This document shows positions 11,279 to 22,799 of a DNA stretch of 64,000 bases, piece after piece. The stretch's first letter is position 1; every line of letters begins with the position of its first letter. Origin of the DNA: Thermothelomyces thermophilus ATCC 42464 (lineage: Eukaryota > Ascomycota > Sordariomycetes > Sordariales > Chaetomiaceae); assembly GCF_000226095.1 (NCBI RefSeq), contig NC_016478.1, forward strand, positions 2,160,001 through 2,224,000, given 5' to 3'. Under the pieces are notes generated by a model. It was not told where the DNA came from. It saw nothing but the letters and a program-made list of their open reading frames with translations, and ran no database searches. Made by a program: the position numbers and the translations under genes.

Positions 11279-12385
11279 GCGCCGTGAGAGTTGGGGCTCT
11301 GGTTCGGCGGACCGGTCACCGACGGGAATCTCGGACGAGCGGTCCCGGGCCGGTTCCTGCTGTCTTGCGGGGGGGAGGGGGAGGGGGAGGGGAGTGGGCT
11401 GGTCGGACAGGGTCGCGAGCCAGATATCGTCGTCGTCGCCGTAGCCGTCGTCGTTTTGCATGTCGCTGGCCGGTTGGCTCTGGGCGGGTGCCGTCGGAGC
11501 ATCGCTGTTGTCGCCGGGCTCCCGGAAGATGTCCTGCCCCAGACGCGCCAAGTCATCCGCCGTGCTCGTTTGTTTCCTTGGCCGACCCCGTTTGCGCGGC
11601 TGGCTCCCCGGCGCGCCGCCGTTGTCCTCCTTCGCCGGAGATGTGGCCTTCCGCTTCGTAGCTCTTTGTGCGCCGGGCCGCGGCGTCGTCTCGATCCCGG
11701 TGTCCAACGTAGACACGACCTTTTCGGGGGATGCAGAGGCGCGTCCCGTGCTCTTCCGCAACACTTTGGCCGGTGTCCCGGGCCGTTTGCGCCGCGTTGT
11801 CGTCGGGGTGCCCGACTTGCGTGGGCGGCCCCTCCTCCTCGGTGTCACGCCCTCGTCGTCGCTCAGGCCGCGCAGGGGTACCGTCGTCGTTGTGACCATC
11901 GTTTTCGGCTCCCTCCGGGGCGTCAACCGTCGTTGCTTCGGCGTGGGCGACTGGAAGAGACGGCGAGTGGTGCTGCGCGGCCCTCCGCTCTCGGCTTCGA
12001 CCGTGACAAGCAGTCGCTGTGGGGTCCGCTCGTCGCCGACATCGAGCTCGAAAGTTTGCTTTCTCGGTGACGGAGGTGCAAACGCGGTCACCAGCCGCTC
12101 GGCCGCCTGCGTCTTCTTCTTGATGGCCGAGGGCGGCATCATGGGCGGGCTGAGGACGGGATCGATCAGCGGATCGGGCGACGACCCCAGGTCCAGCGTG
12201 ATGGTGCGCTCCTCTTCCATCGCCGCAAGGCCGCGACTGGCGCTGGGGTTGTCGCTATCGTCGTCGCCGTCGCTGTCGCTGTCGCCGTCGCTGTCGATGT
12301 CGATGTCGATGTCGCTGTCGCCGAACAATCGGGGATCGACGTTTACAACGCGAATTGGCCAGGAAACTGCAGCAGTGCCCGTCAA
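7009..12385 (-). CDS. Large AT-hook DNA-binding protein (reading frame broken once)
   Basis: A fungal 'AT DNA binding protein' type gene of roughly 1,790 codons. The Met at 12385 opens MTGTAAVSWPIRVVNVDPRL, followed by an acidic DSD repeat. AT-hooks occur at residues about 183-190 (RRRGRPRK) and 264-271 (RKRGRPRK), each in a Lys/Arg-rich block, so it probably binds the minor groove of AT-rich DNA in the nucleus. The middle is disordered, with poly-Q, EPEPEP, APAPAP and SPSPSP runs. A folded C-terminal segment has TTWSRAHWLRLDELLQARKR, then ERMEIEGWHLDVVEGF and QIVKRVFALLVGEERRR. The two halves lie in different frames: the upstream frame is good up to RGSILG and the downstream one from SPFRGSVSKSSQSP. 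Removing one base from the run of five C at about 9934-9938 (+ strand) would make SILGSPFRGS continuous. This could be a sequencing error, a real mutation or an unseen intron. Exact role unknown. Confidence 0.75.
7526..7574. repeat. Trinucleotide run (TTG)n inside the AT-hook gene
   Basis: About 16 TTG units; on the coding (-) strand it is read as ACA and gives a poly-Thr stretch just before MTPPLEPLSRTTTWSR. The purity of the codon run points to replication slippage. Confidence 0.85.
10242..10308. repeat. Trinucleotide run (GTT)n inside the AT-hook gene
   Basis: Near-pure TTG/GTT repeat. On the coding strand, in the upstream frame, it is CAA and gives a poly-Gln run with single His and Arg interruptions. 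A shorter mixed CTG/CAG run around 10773-10806 encodes a second poly-Gln. Confidence 0.85.
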
Positions 12386-13385
12386 CTGCCAAACTCCTTG
12401 CGAGCGTGTGTGTTGTGCGCGTGTGTGGGTGTGGGTGTGTGTGTGCGCGTGTCGATATCGATAACGGTGGCGTCACTCGCTGACGGGAAAAATCGAACCA
12501 ATGCAAACTCTCTGTGCGACGCCGCAATCCACACCATTTTGTTTACATGCTTCCCCTTTGGGCGAAACGGCTCGAGAGCATGGACCAATCATGCACTGTC
12601 GCATCCCCCTCCAGAAGTGCGGGACAACCTTTCCAGCAGCCCCTCTCCCTCCACAGTTTTGGCGCACATACTGTGGTACAGTCTCCCCGCACTCGGTGAA
12701 GTGCAACACGCTCAGACATGCGTGCATGAGTGGAAACTCTCCTCGCAGCGTGTACTACGAAGTGCGGATAATAGAAGTAACCCGTATCAGTAATCCGTAC
12801 GAATTACAGAATCCGGGTGACATATGACCGACTGCGAACTGGCTGCGTCAGTGCATCGCAGAATGCCCCTCCATTAGTCTCGAGGTATCTCAAAGACCAA
12901 GGCACGCCCTACACACCATTACTAATTCAACATGGACCCTGGCGAGGTATCCCGCGGATTATCATGACGTGGAGACGCGATTGCGCAATCCGCTAGCGAC
13001 CAACGTGAGCAAACCGGCTGCTCATCGCGCCCTTTCCATTATCATATGTGTAATGTGCTGGATTGAATAAGCAAGCCCGATTCGCCGTGCTTTGAAATGC
13101 ATGCACCCTCTTCCGAACGTCGCGGAAGCCGCGTGAAGCCGAGGGCCGTGAGTATATATCAGGCGCGCATCTTTCTACACGACTTGACGTCGGCAGGTCA
13201 AAAGGACCCTGTGTGAACCACCAGGATCATTGGGCTCTGTTGTTATCATCATCGTTGGTAACTAGTTAGTTGTTTGAACAAGACCATCATCATTATCACT
13301 CTCCCTATCGCTAACCACCACCATTACTACCACCAATTGACCCTTTTTTTTTCCAACTCCTATCCTGACAAAATATACAAACACC
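12386..13385. other. Divergent intergenic region, about 1 kb
   Basis: Separates the start of the AT-hook gene (-) from the oxidoreductase gene (+). A GTGTGTG/GCGTGTG stretch lies near 12410-12455. No gene is supported; it probably holds two promoters. Confidence 0.5.
13153..13158 (+). promoter_or_regulatory. Possible TATA box of the AsaB-like gene
   Basis: TATATA within GAGTATATATCAGG lies about 230 bases before the ATG at 13386 and is followed by a C/T-rich and CAAC-rich leader, as in inducible fungal promoters. Position only; no transcript evidence. Confidence 0.4.
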
Positions 13386-14488
13386 ATGGCTATTTCCTAC
13401 GAACCGCCCCGGGGGGACGTTGTTGCCGCCCTCAACTTCTACTCCCCGCCAGAAGACGGCTCGGCGCCGTACAACCTCGCTGGTGACCATCCACCCGGAC
13501 TTCCCCTTCGTAACTTCGGCTCCGTCGCCCACGACGTCCTCATCCGCGACATCCGGGGCAAGGAGTCGTCCTTCAACCTCGACAACGACGCCTTCCAGAT
13601 CATCCAGAACCTGCCTCCTTCCGCCGAACCCTCCTTCACAGACGACGAATCCATCCAAAAGAACTACTACCCCGAGGTCGAGCGCCTTCTCCTCGACACC
13701 GTCCCGGGCGCATTCAAGGTCGTCATCTTTGACCGTGAGTCGGCCCTACAACCCCCCCCACCCCAAACAAGACACCTCCCTACCCACAAACCCCGACTTT
13801 CATGATGATCTCTGTTACCAACATAGATACTAATTCCCCCGGGTCAACAAAAAAAAAAAGACACGATCCGCCGCCCCAACGGCAAGAGGCAGCCCGTGCC
13901 GCGGGTGCACATCGACCAGACGGCGCGCTCCGTCGCCCAGCGCGTCCGCCGCCACGCCTCCTCCCCGGAGGAGGCCGAGCACCTGCTCTCCTCCTCCCGC
14001 TACCGCATCATCAACGTCTGGCGCCCGCTCAACAAGGGCCCCGTCGAGTCCAACCCGCTTGCCTTCGCCAGCTCCTCCACCCTCCGCGACGAGGACGTCG
14101 TCCCTGTAGAGCGTACGTACATTCCCGGCATTTATGAGAGGAGGAAAAAAGAAGGAGGAGGAGGAGGCGGAGGAGGGAGAAGAGAAATTAACAAGGAAAG
14201 AAACCAAAGCTGACATTTTTTCGGGCAGACCGTTACCCAGCCGAGGTAGGCTACGTCGGGCAGACGGCCGCTATCCGATACCATCCCGACCAAAAGTGGT
14301 ACTATCTGAGCGGCATGACCGGGGACGAGAGGATCCTGCTCGAGTGCTTCGACAGCGAGGGCCTCAAGGAGGGCAGCGCCGTGAAAGGGGGGAGGGTGGC
14401 GCACACTGCCTTTGACGATCCGAGGACGAGGGAGGGAGCCGAAGGGAGGGAGAGCATCGAGGTGCGGGCGCTCGTCTTTGGGTCTTAA
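13386..14488 (+). CDS. CmcJ/AsaB-like (GA4 desaturase family) oxidoreductase
   Basis: Member of the fungal family annotated as hydroxylase/desaturase AsaB or CmcJ-like, thought to be non-heme-iron type oxidoreductases acting on small molecules; the substrate cannot be read from the sequence. Exons 13386-13734, 13861-14112 and 14229-14488 join in phase to 286 residues, typical for the family. Marks visible: N-terminal YEPPRGDVVAALNFYSPPED, the block RRPNGKRQPVPRVHIDQT, then RYRIINVWRPL, and the C-terminal WYYLSGMTGDERILLECFDS. Intron 1 has branch TACTAAT and an A11 run directly before its AG. The leader is rich in CAT/CAC triplets. Neighbours are housekeeping genes, so there is no sign of a metabolite cluster. 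Family confident, function inferred. Confidence 0.85.
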
Positions 14489-14897
14489 CATGTCAACTGT
14501 GATAGAAAGGGAACGGCGGGAGTCGAATCTCGTCCTCGGTAGCATTGAGCAAGCAAAGAAAACTTGATCAAGACTTGAGAGCATAAGAAAAAACAACATC
14601 AACAAAAAAAAAGGATCGGGTATAAAGAAGAGCAGTGATGGTCAGGCATCCCCCTTCCTTCCCCTCTTTCAGCCCCTCCCAACTGTAGTGCGAAACCTCG
14701 AAGCCAACACCGACCCCATCCCTCATGTATATCCATGGTTGTAACCAAACAATGCAGCGCCATAAGCCAGCACAAAGGGCCTGCTTCCAGGAAAATGCCC
14801 ATGACAAGGTTGAAAACTCCAATGCATATCCGACGTGCCCACACGTTATCTCGCTCCGTTGTCTCGCTCCGTTGTTGTTCTGCTCTTGTCCTTGGAA
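14489..14897. other. Convergent intergenic region, no gene seen
   Basis: Holds the 3' ends of the oxidoreductase (+) and the Sds3-like gene (-). No domain-bearing frame. Confidence 0.5.
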
Positions 14898-16636
14898 TCA
14901 GCCACCTCGTCCACCCCGGCCCCCTTTGCGGCTGCTGCTCCGACTCATCGGCACGCCATTGGCACTCGACTGCCTGCTCATCGGCACCCCCCCTCCCAGC
15001 GCCGATCCCTTGGCAGGAGAGGCTCCCGGGGTTCCCCCGTGTCCCGGCTTAGGGGTCCCCGCTCGCTCCGACATGACCGGCTCGACGACGTCCGACAGGA
15101 TGGGCAGTCCCAGTTGTTTCCTGACCTGGTTCTCCGACGGTCGTTCCCCCTGCAGATATGCGACGAACCGCGCGTCCTGCGCCGGCATGGACGCCGCCTC
15201 CAGCAGCTTGCGGCTGCCGTTCTCCACCGAGAAGTTGGAGCCGACTCCGTGCAATTCTTCGTATTGCCTCAGCGCCTGCATCACCATTATGTCGCTCTGC
15301 GCATCCTCGGGATTAAGCGTCGACGGCACGTTGTACTCCATCTTGTTGCCCTTGATGTACGTCGAGGGAAATGTCGGCGGCAGTTTCGGGTCAGCCGCGA
15401 GCATGCGGTCAAAGTTGCCCTGGAAGTCAAAGTTGGCAAGCATCTCCATGCCCATGAGCTTGTCGTCGACAAAGTTGGGATTGTTGGCACCTCCGCGGCC
15501 GCTGCGCGTGGCGTGCGACACGTTGCGCTCCATCATGGGCGCCGAGGGAACCGAGTCCGACCCGTCGTCGTCGTTGTCGCCAGCCCCAGAATCGCTGCCG
15601 TCGCCAGACTTGATCGGGCGCCCTTGTTCGTCGATTTTGGGCTTATGCGTGAGTATGTACTTGCGCGCCGCTAGTGTCGCCGCAGTGGAGGTCATGCCGA
15701 GCTCCTTGTCCGTAAATAACTTGTCGATGCTGTATACCGTCCCGGTGGCTTTCCGTGACGCCAGCCGGTCCGTCTGCCAGAGCGGTGTGGTGCTAGACGT
15801 ATCCAGCAACCGGCGCTGGGGTGCCGGCGAGCCGTCGTCATCGTTGTTCATGCGCTTCCTCTTCTTATCGAATGTCATGTCCTCCATCTCTCGGCGCTGG
15901 CGAGTTGCTCGCTTGCCATGCGCGCCTCCTGGGCTCGCCGGGTTATTGATGCTGAACTGGTTGGGGTGGAGTAGGAGCGCCGAGGCGTCCGAGATCTCGA
16001 GCGCCTCCTTCTCCTTGTTCAATCGAGATTTTTTGCTCATGATGACGTTGATCAACCGGTCGCGAAGCGTCTGTGAGAGCGCCTTGTATTCTCGGTTGGC
16101 AGTTTCGATCTTGAAGGCATGTGTCGTGAGGTACTCGGAGGTCTTCTTCTCGTAATCAAACTGTGCAACACGCCCAAGTCAGCGACTTGCAGGCTGGATT
16201 TTGGGGTGTGGAGGATCTTGGCCGCTTAACGTACCTTGTACTTGGTGAGGGCATAATCACGTTGCTCAATCAAGTCCTGGACCTTTTCCATCCACTTGGA
16301 AAATCTGGGGCCTGCCCTGTCGAGGAGGGTCTGAGGCCCGGACTGGTTGTCGCCGTCTCCATTGAGCTGCGCCAGTCTTTGTTGGTCTTGCTCGAAGCTG
16401 TCAAGAGGCCGATCGACGTAGGGGTCAACTCGCATGACCAGCGCCGTATCAATTTGAATCTTGTGCAGCTGCTCGCGGAACGCCTGGTCCCTGTCTTTGT
16501 TGAACCTGTCCGAGAGCGAGGCGAGGCGGTCGGCGAGCATCTGACGACGCTTGTCACGCTTTGACTGCGCCGGGGGAGGCGAGCCGTTGACTCGGCGGGT
16601 AGTAGCATCACTCATGGTGGCTTCTGTTGTCGCCAT
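14898..16636 (-). CDS. Sds3/Dep1-like subunit of the Rpd3 histone deacetylase complex
   Basis: Two exons, 16235-16636 and 14898-16160, joined across an intron with GTACGT donor and CACAG acceptor, giving about 554 residues (547 if the second Met, MSDATTRR, is used). The N-terminal third carries the Sds3-like block: DRLASLSDRFNKDRDQAFRE, then QIQIDTALVMRVDPYVDRPL-like sequence (read here as KIQIDTALVMRVDPYVDRPL), and a helical region through TANREYKALSQTLRDRLINV. Later come LLLHPNQFSINNPASPGG, a conserved fungal block, and a long charged region; the tail is basic and Gly-rich (SRKGGRGGRGG). By family it should act in the nucleus as a structural subunit of an Rpd3L/Sin3-type corepressor. It converges on the oxidoreductase. 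Whether it is Sds3 or the paralogous Dep1 cannot be settled here. Confidence 0.8.
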
Positions 16637-17525
16637 TGTGTGTGTTGATTTCGAGGACGGGGGAAATTGCTTTTCGTTTCGGGAGAATGTCCAGAGAGCA
16701 CGAGGGTCAACCGCAAAAACTGGTGACGGATGCCGCGAGTGACGGGAAAAGAGATCTCGTTCGGCGTGCTTGGATTGCTGAGGGGATCAAAGATACTGGA
16801 GAGAATCCGTAATGTGAAGAAGATGTTCGAACATCTTTTTTGCTGGCGGCATGTGTAAGTGGAAAGGGTATTGTGCGTGTTTAGAGTGCAGGGAACAATG
16901 AGGAAAGACAATCCGCTGAAAGGCGGGTATTCATGCGAATATGCTTGCCGACAAACCGGCTCTGCTGATAGGTAGCCAAGGGCAGTGGTGTAAGCCAGGC
17001 GCACTGTGCTGTGCTTGGCTGCCATCCAGTCTTGGATCTTCAAGAGGTCCCGGTCAGGTCCGTCCGGGTGTGGCTTGAGGGCCCATGACGCCAATTGTGG
17101 GGGAGTGTGGCTAGGTAGGCAGGTCGCTACACACTACGAGTATGGCAGGCTCAATGGTAGGCCGCGGAAGGAGCCAATCGGAGCATCGGGCGGGTCTCGT
17201 TATTCCAGCAAGGGTTTCGCTCCCCTCAATGTGGGGTCAAGAACAAGCTCTGGGCGGGCTGGCCCTGTTGCGTGGGATCGGAAGCAAGTGAGGTGAGGTG
17301 CACGCGGCAAGGCTGCCCTGAGGTGGGACTGGGAATCTTGCGTCGACTCGCAGTTGTCTCAGAAAAGAGCTTCCGTCTCTCGATATCTCTCTACGCAATG
17401 CAGGTCTAAGACAGCCTGTAGTAAGCAACAGCACGGGACCTGGAGTAGCCCCAACTGAATTCTGTCGAAACGCCGATGGACTGGGCAAACCCGCAGTAAA
17501 TTCCAGCTCATGACGCGGTAGTCCG
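16637..17525. other. Divergent intergenic region Sds3-like / LSM1
   Basis: About 0.9 kb with no supported gene; promoters of both flanking genes are expected here. Confidence 0.5.
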
Positions 17526-18266
17526 ATGATGGAAAACCTCACCATTTCCGACCCTCCCCTCCCCCCTCATCCTCCCATGCAGCAACAACAACAGCAGCAA
17601 CAACAGCAACAGCAGCAGCATGGAGGCCCTGGGGGGATGCCGCCTGTCTTGGGACGCCCCCCGCCCCCGCTCCAGCAATTGCCCGCGCAGATGTTCACTA
17701 CTGCCGCCCAACTCTTGGACCTTACCGACAGTAAGTAAACTTCCCCTCCCGAGCATCCCACATCTGCACATGAACCAGCTCCGGCAATGAAGATGCTAAA
17801 CAAAATTTCACAGAAAAGCTCATGGTAGCACTGCGCGACGGACGCAAGCTTCTGGGAATCCTGCGCAGCTGGGATCAGTTTGGTATGCGTCGTCATGTCG
17901 CCGACAGGGAAGCCTGCCAGAGAGTTTTGAGTTAACACCCTTGGGCCAGCAAACTTGGTACTGCAGTCGACCAAGGAGAGGATCTTTGTGGCTCCCGGCA
18001 CGGTGCCCAACCAGCCCCGAGGGCTGTACGCAGACATCGACCGCGGCCTGTTTCTCGTTCGCGGAGAGAACGTTTTGCTGCTTGGCGAGATCGACCTCGA
18101 CAAGGAGGACGACCCGCCCGCTGGATATGACTTGGCCGACGCTGAGCTTGTCCAGAACCTGGCGAAGCAGCGGAAGCAGCAGGACAAGGCCAAGGAGAAG
18201 AAGAAGGTGAAGATGCTCGCCAGGGAAGGTTTCGAGGGCGAGAATCTGGGCGAGATTCTGCTATAA
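17526..18266 (+). CDS. LSM1: LSM1, Sm-like subunit of the Lsm1-7 mRNA decay ring
   Basis: Cytoplasmic Lsm1-7/Pat1 complex subunit: binds oligoadenylated mRNA 3' ends and promotes decapping. Exons 17526-17730, 17814-17882 and 17950-18266 join in phase to about 195 residues. The Sm fold is clear: [20 protein letters not shown], then [33 protein letters not shown], and Sm2 with [21 protein letters not shown] Lys/Glu-rich helical C-tail ends GENLGEILL. The N-terminus has a poly-Gln run of 13 after PPLPPHPPM, an extension not needed for the fold. MMENL or MENL may be the true start; both lie within three bases. Confidence 0.95.
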
Positions 18267-18724
18267 CGGCAGATGCAGTCGACACTACAAGGAAGGAGAA
18301 AGGGAGATAGATGGTGGCTTGGAAGCAGAATATTGTGAAATGCTCTCCATCCCGATAAAGAAGCACGCTTAAGCGAGGCCTCAAAGAATTGAGTGCCCAG
18401 GCATAGGAACCAGCCAAAGATGCAATTCGATGACTTTGAAAGTTTGGGCTGACGGAACTTGAACTACTCACCAACTCTCGCATCTTGTGGAATTCTTTCA
18501 AGGCCTGGGAGACACAAAGGTGTTGGCTCGTCGTGACCTGCTGATGGCTGACAAATCAGCGTAGGGAAGCATTACACCCGAGCCGTCAATAGTTACGACC
18601 ACCAAGATGCAGAGAATCGATCCTTATCTCTTCTCTTCAATTACGGATCACTCCACCACGCCGGCGTTCACAACAGCGGCACGTTCATCGCACCGGCACT
18701 AGAACCACTCCAGAGCTCTCCCCT
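18267..18724. other. Convergent intergenic region, no gene seen
   Basis: Between the stops of LSM1 (+) and the glycosidase-like gene (-); no supported frame. Confidence 0.5.
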
Positions 18725-20995
18725 TCACAACGCCGGCGTAAAGCCCTCCACACGCACATGATTCTCCCACGACTTGGGCCTACTCAGCGGTGTCAGCTCT
18801 CTCCTCTCCTTCATGTGAGTGGGCGAGGGAATGGAATGGGGAAGGAAACAAGTGAACGCGGTTGACATACCAATGTCCTGTGATGCCCTCACTCCCGTCC
18901 CAGCCGCCAGCCATCATGGCCGTGGCTATCAACAACGAGGCCGAGTTGGGGAAATACGGCGTCGGCACTCGCGAACCACCTACCGGATAGCCCGCGTCAT
19001 CGAACTGGAAGATCGGATGCAGCAGGTACTCGACCGCCTGGTCGGGATCGCCCAGTCTCAGCGAGTTCATCGCAAGCATGGAGAAGTCCCAACCGTACGA
19101 GTAGTCCAGCGCCCAGAGCTCCTTGATCTTCCCCGCCGTCTTCTTGAGCGCATCCATGTCCAACGGCTCCCCGCTCGCGGGCGGCGGCAGGAGTCCGTAG
19201 ATCCCCGCCATGGCCGGATGGTCGTTCGTCGTCGCGTTCGACGTCCACATGCCCTCGATCCCCTCGTACACGGCGTACGTCCCGTCGACCATGGGCAGCG
19301 GCGCCAGCCCGTCTCGCACCCTCACCCACTCCCTCGGCGCCGGCTTCCCCTGCCTCTCCTTCCACCTCGCCGCCACGTCCAGCCCGAACCGCCAGTACGC
19401 CAGCTCAAACGTCGGGTTCCGCGTGCCGTTGGCGTCCGTGTTCTCCGAGACGGGGTACATGGGCGGGCCGAGGTCGTACACGCCCGTCGTGGCGTTCCAC
19501 CACGCGTACGAGGCCATGAAGTCGGCGGTGGCCGTGATGACCTCGTCCCAGCGCTCCAGCGTCGTGCGGTTGGGGAACGCCCGCCACTCGGTCTCGGCAA
19601 AGTAGAGCGGGTGCGGCTGCTGCCAGATGAGCAGCGCGTTGATGTCGCCCGGCGCGCTGGGCCCGCCGGGCGCCGCCGATAGCGGCGCCATCATCTTGCC
19701 CCAGCGGGCGCCCGCATAGCCCTGCATCCGCGCGCGGGCGCGCACCGAGGGGAGCAGGCGCGTGTAGGTGTCCGGGATGCTGCGCCAGAGCAGCGGGAAG
19801 CGGTTCCAGCGCGCGAAGGGCAGCGCGTGCCAGAGGGTCATCTCGAGGTGGAACTTGCCGTACCAGCCGTTGTTGACGAGGCCGGACTCCTGCGGCGGGT
19901 AGGCGGAGGCCGAGTTGACGGCGGTGAGGTACTGGGACAGGAAGATGCGTTGTTGGAGAGCCCGGGCGCGCGGGTCGTCGCGGACGGAGGTCAGGTCGAT
20001 AAAGGCGCCGGTGGTCCAGAAGGTGCCACACCAGCTGCGTGAGGCGGAGGTCACGCGGCGGTAGGAGGTCGGGTGGGGGTTGGTTGCAGAGGGCGCGAAG
20101 GTGATGGTCAGTTGGATGTTGGTCTGAGGTGACGTGAAGAGGTAGCGGTGACTGCCCTCTGCTGGGCCGGTCACCGTCCCGTGGCCGCTCCATGAGACGT
20201 GGGTGTAATATGTCGTGTTTTGCAGTGTATGCCTGATTCTGGCAGAGCGACGCGATAGCCTCTCCAGTACAGTCGAATGCCGGGATGTGAGGTTGAAGTG
20301 GCCGACAAATGGGGCGTTGAACTTCTCGTTGTCGGGGTAGGGGAAGTCGAAGAACAGGCCTAGGCCTTTCCTCAGGAGGTTCGAGTTGATACTGACTGCG
20401 ACGGTGTCGGAGTCGGGGTCAGCCCAAGTCTCAACCCTGACCGGGTGCCCATTGTACGCAAAATACGAAGACAGCTTCCCCGTCCAAATGTCGAGCTCCT
20501 GGAACCTGTGTTGCAGCTGGTCCTCGGTGACATTGTCACATCCAAAGTCAAACCCGACACGGGCCAGATTCAGCCGATGGGGATTCTCTCTGAGCCAGTT
20601 CGAGATGTCGTTCTGAGCCGGGTTAGGGATCTCGTAGGTGACAAGTCTACCATGGGTCCACAGTTGCACCCCCGTGAAGTCTTGACATAGTGTTAGTATG
20701 CGAGAAGCGTTGCGGACTGAAGGAAGGAAATACCATCCACAGAAGTCTGGCCTGGTGTTGTGGGGAGGCTGAAGTTGTGCCAACCCCATGTTGACATGAT
20801 GGCATAGGGCTTAAAGGTTTGTAGCCCCGTGACGTCGGCGCCGAAGGCAAAGTTGCCATTTCCCACTTGCAAAGGTGTTGTATCAGAGCTCTTGTCTCGG
20901 TGCACGTTGCACGACTGGACAACCTTGCGGCGTTGGCCAACCGATACCGCCTCCGCGAAGGAAGACAGCACGAGGAGAAGAGATACGGCACGCAT
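18725..20995 (-). CDS. Secreted six-hairpin glycosidase-like protein
   Basis: Exons 20734-20995, 18871-20680 and 18725-18779 join in phase to about 708 residues; the last small exon restores a proper C-terminus (HWPKSWENHVRVEGFTPAL). The Met at 20995 opens a clear signal peptide (MRAVSLLLVLSSFAEAVS), so the product is probably secreted. The N-terminal part has VGNGNFAFGADVTGLQTF and the middle has the (alpha/alpha)6-barrel type motifs NNGWYGKFHLEMTLWHALPF and MQGYAGARWGKM, which resemble inverting glycoside hydrolases and phosphorylases of the GH65/GH95 type. Several Asn-X-Ser/Thr sites are present. The substrate is not recognisable; acidic residues in HLEMTLW are candidates for catalysis by analogy only. 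It stands alone, without a sugar transporter or regulator beside it. Confidence 0.75.
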
Positions 20996-22799
20996 TGTTG
21001 CTGTTTCCACCACGAAGAAACGTACGTATCTTGCCCGGCTGGTAACCCTCTCCAACCGGGGCGTGGCCCGGGAACCAGGAATCAGCCATGGTTATATGGC
21101 AAGGTTCCTCCTCTGGCCGTCTGCATGCATGCCATAGTACACTATGTCCCCTTGACCGGGTACCGTATTCCCCATATTCATCCATCCATGGCATACCGGT
21201 AATCGGGTTAACCGCTAGCCTGGGAGGAGAGGGGCCGCTATTATCCCGAACAAGGCAAAGATGGCCATTAACCGTAGCATGGCACGCATGGGTAAGATCC
21301 TTTTTCTGGTTGCCGTGTCTGCGGGGTCTGCCTGGGTAAATCGACTTGAACCTTTTCGGGAGACAATGACCCGATCGCGACCAGTTGCATGCACGCTTGT
21401 TTGCTGTTGGCCAATGGACAACTTGCTTCGGAGACTCAACGACAAGGAGGAAGGGAAGCGAAGCTGGAGAGAAGGGACCGTTGGAGATGGGAAAGAAAGA
21501 GAATAAAACTTTACTTATTGGGAAGACATTGTCGTTTCCGATTAAGACGTGGCCACGTAGGCTGTCGCTGACAAAATATGCAAGACACTGTGATGAGCCG
21601 CAAAAGCCGGGTCGTTCCAATCTTGAAAGCTAACCTTACTTGATAGGTAGGGTCTGAAAGGCAGGTTCGGCGTTCCGGAAGATGGCGAGTCAACCAATGC
21701 TTGCCGCGTCCAGCGACTCTGTCGGGAGTGACCCAACTCGAGCGAGTTTTCGGAGCAAGGCACACAGAATTCACCAAAATTTTTTTTTCGTGTTCGAAGG
21801 TTCCTTCTTGTTGTGGGCAACGATCTCCATAAGAGAGTTGGCTCAACATCGGAGTCGAGAGAATGGAAAGTGCCGACTGCGTGCGCAGTCGGTGTTTTTG
21901 GGTGCCTGAGTACGGATTACTACGCCTGGCATAGTATGTACCTTATGTACGTACAATACGTACATGCAGTGCCTACAATGTATTGACCTTACACTACCTC
22001 CAGCAGCCTCACTTTACCTTAACTTAGTTATAAATTGAAGATGGGCACAGTATAAACGGAATATAATGACATCCTATTCGACATTCCTGCGGAGGCAGCA
22101 CATTGCGAAGCACGCAAACAAAAAGGTATTTTGAGAATCAAGAGAGCCTGACGAGCAATCCTGCTCATCGGGAGTAGGTAGGGACCTACGTTTCCTGGTG
22201 CACTGGCTTGTGTAAGGTAGATCCTCGATCAGATTCCGTCCGATGTTGAAGATTGATGAATGCCGGAAAACTTCCCCGTCCGCGGACGATGGGTCCAGAA
22301 AGCACATGATAGGCCTGGAAGAACATCTGGCGCCAAATTACCAACCGGGTAGCGCCACAACCCCGCTGAACAATAGCGCTTAGCACTGCCCCGTCTCATC
22401 GTATGTATGTAAATCAAACAATTAAGGTGAGGTAGTCAAGGGGCGGTTGCCAATAACTAGTGGGACACAAGTCTAATGTAAACACACTGCAGGTCTCACG
22501 CGCCGCATAACTTGGCGATCGACATTTGTTGACCCGAGCAGCATCGTCATCCGCGACAGGAATAATTATTGCGTGTCATCCAACCCAACAACCACTGCCA
22601 TTCTGCAGCATTCGACCACTTCTGCCGACTTCGGGTTGCGACAAAGCATCGTTGCGCTGTCCCCTTCCCCGACTCCGCTTGTGGAGCTGCTATCCGCTCA
22701 GCTGCGTCATAAGGGTCTGCCCCGCTAACCCGTTGCTTGGATCGTTGGCCTCAGCTCAGGGATCTCTTTTTGAAGAGCCCGGGTTCCCGATCCTTCGCC
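20996..22799. other. Divergent 1.8-kb intergenic region
   Basis: Between the starts of the glycosidase-like gene (-) and MOB1 (+). The stretch 21900-22130 is AT-richer with GTACGTACA-like palindromes. An 81-codon frame at 21261-21506 begins with a signal-peptide-like stretch but has nothing else in its favour. Confidence 0.4.

Noticed and set aside
14725-16155. 476-codon plus-strand frame
   Set aside because: Opposite the Sds3-like gene, whose minus-strand reading has clear conserved blocks.
13386-18266. Possible secondary-metabolite cluster around the AsaB-like oxidoreductase
   Set aside because: Neighbours are chromatin and mRNA-decay housekeeping genes; no synthase, transporter or pathway regulator is present.
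21261-21506. Frame with a signal-peptide-like start (MGKILFLVAVSAGSAWV)
   Set aside because: Only 81 codons, no homology I can recall, lies in a promoter region; hydrophobic starts of this kind arise by chance.
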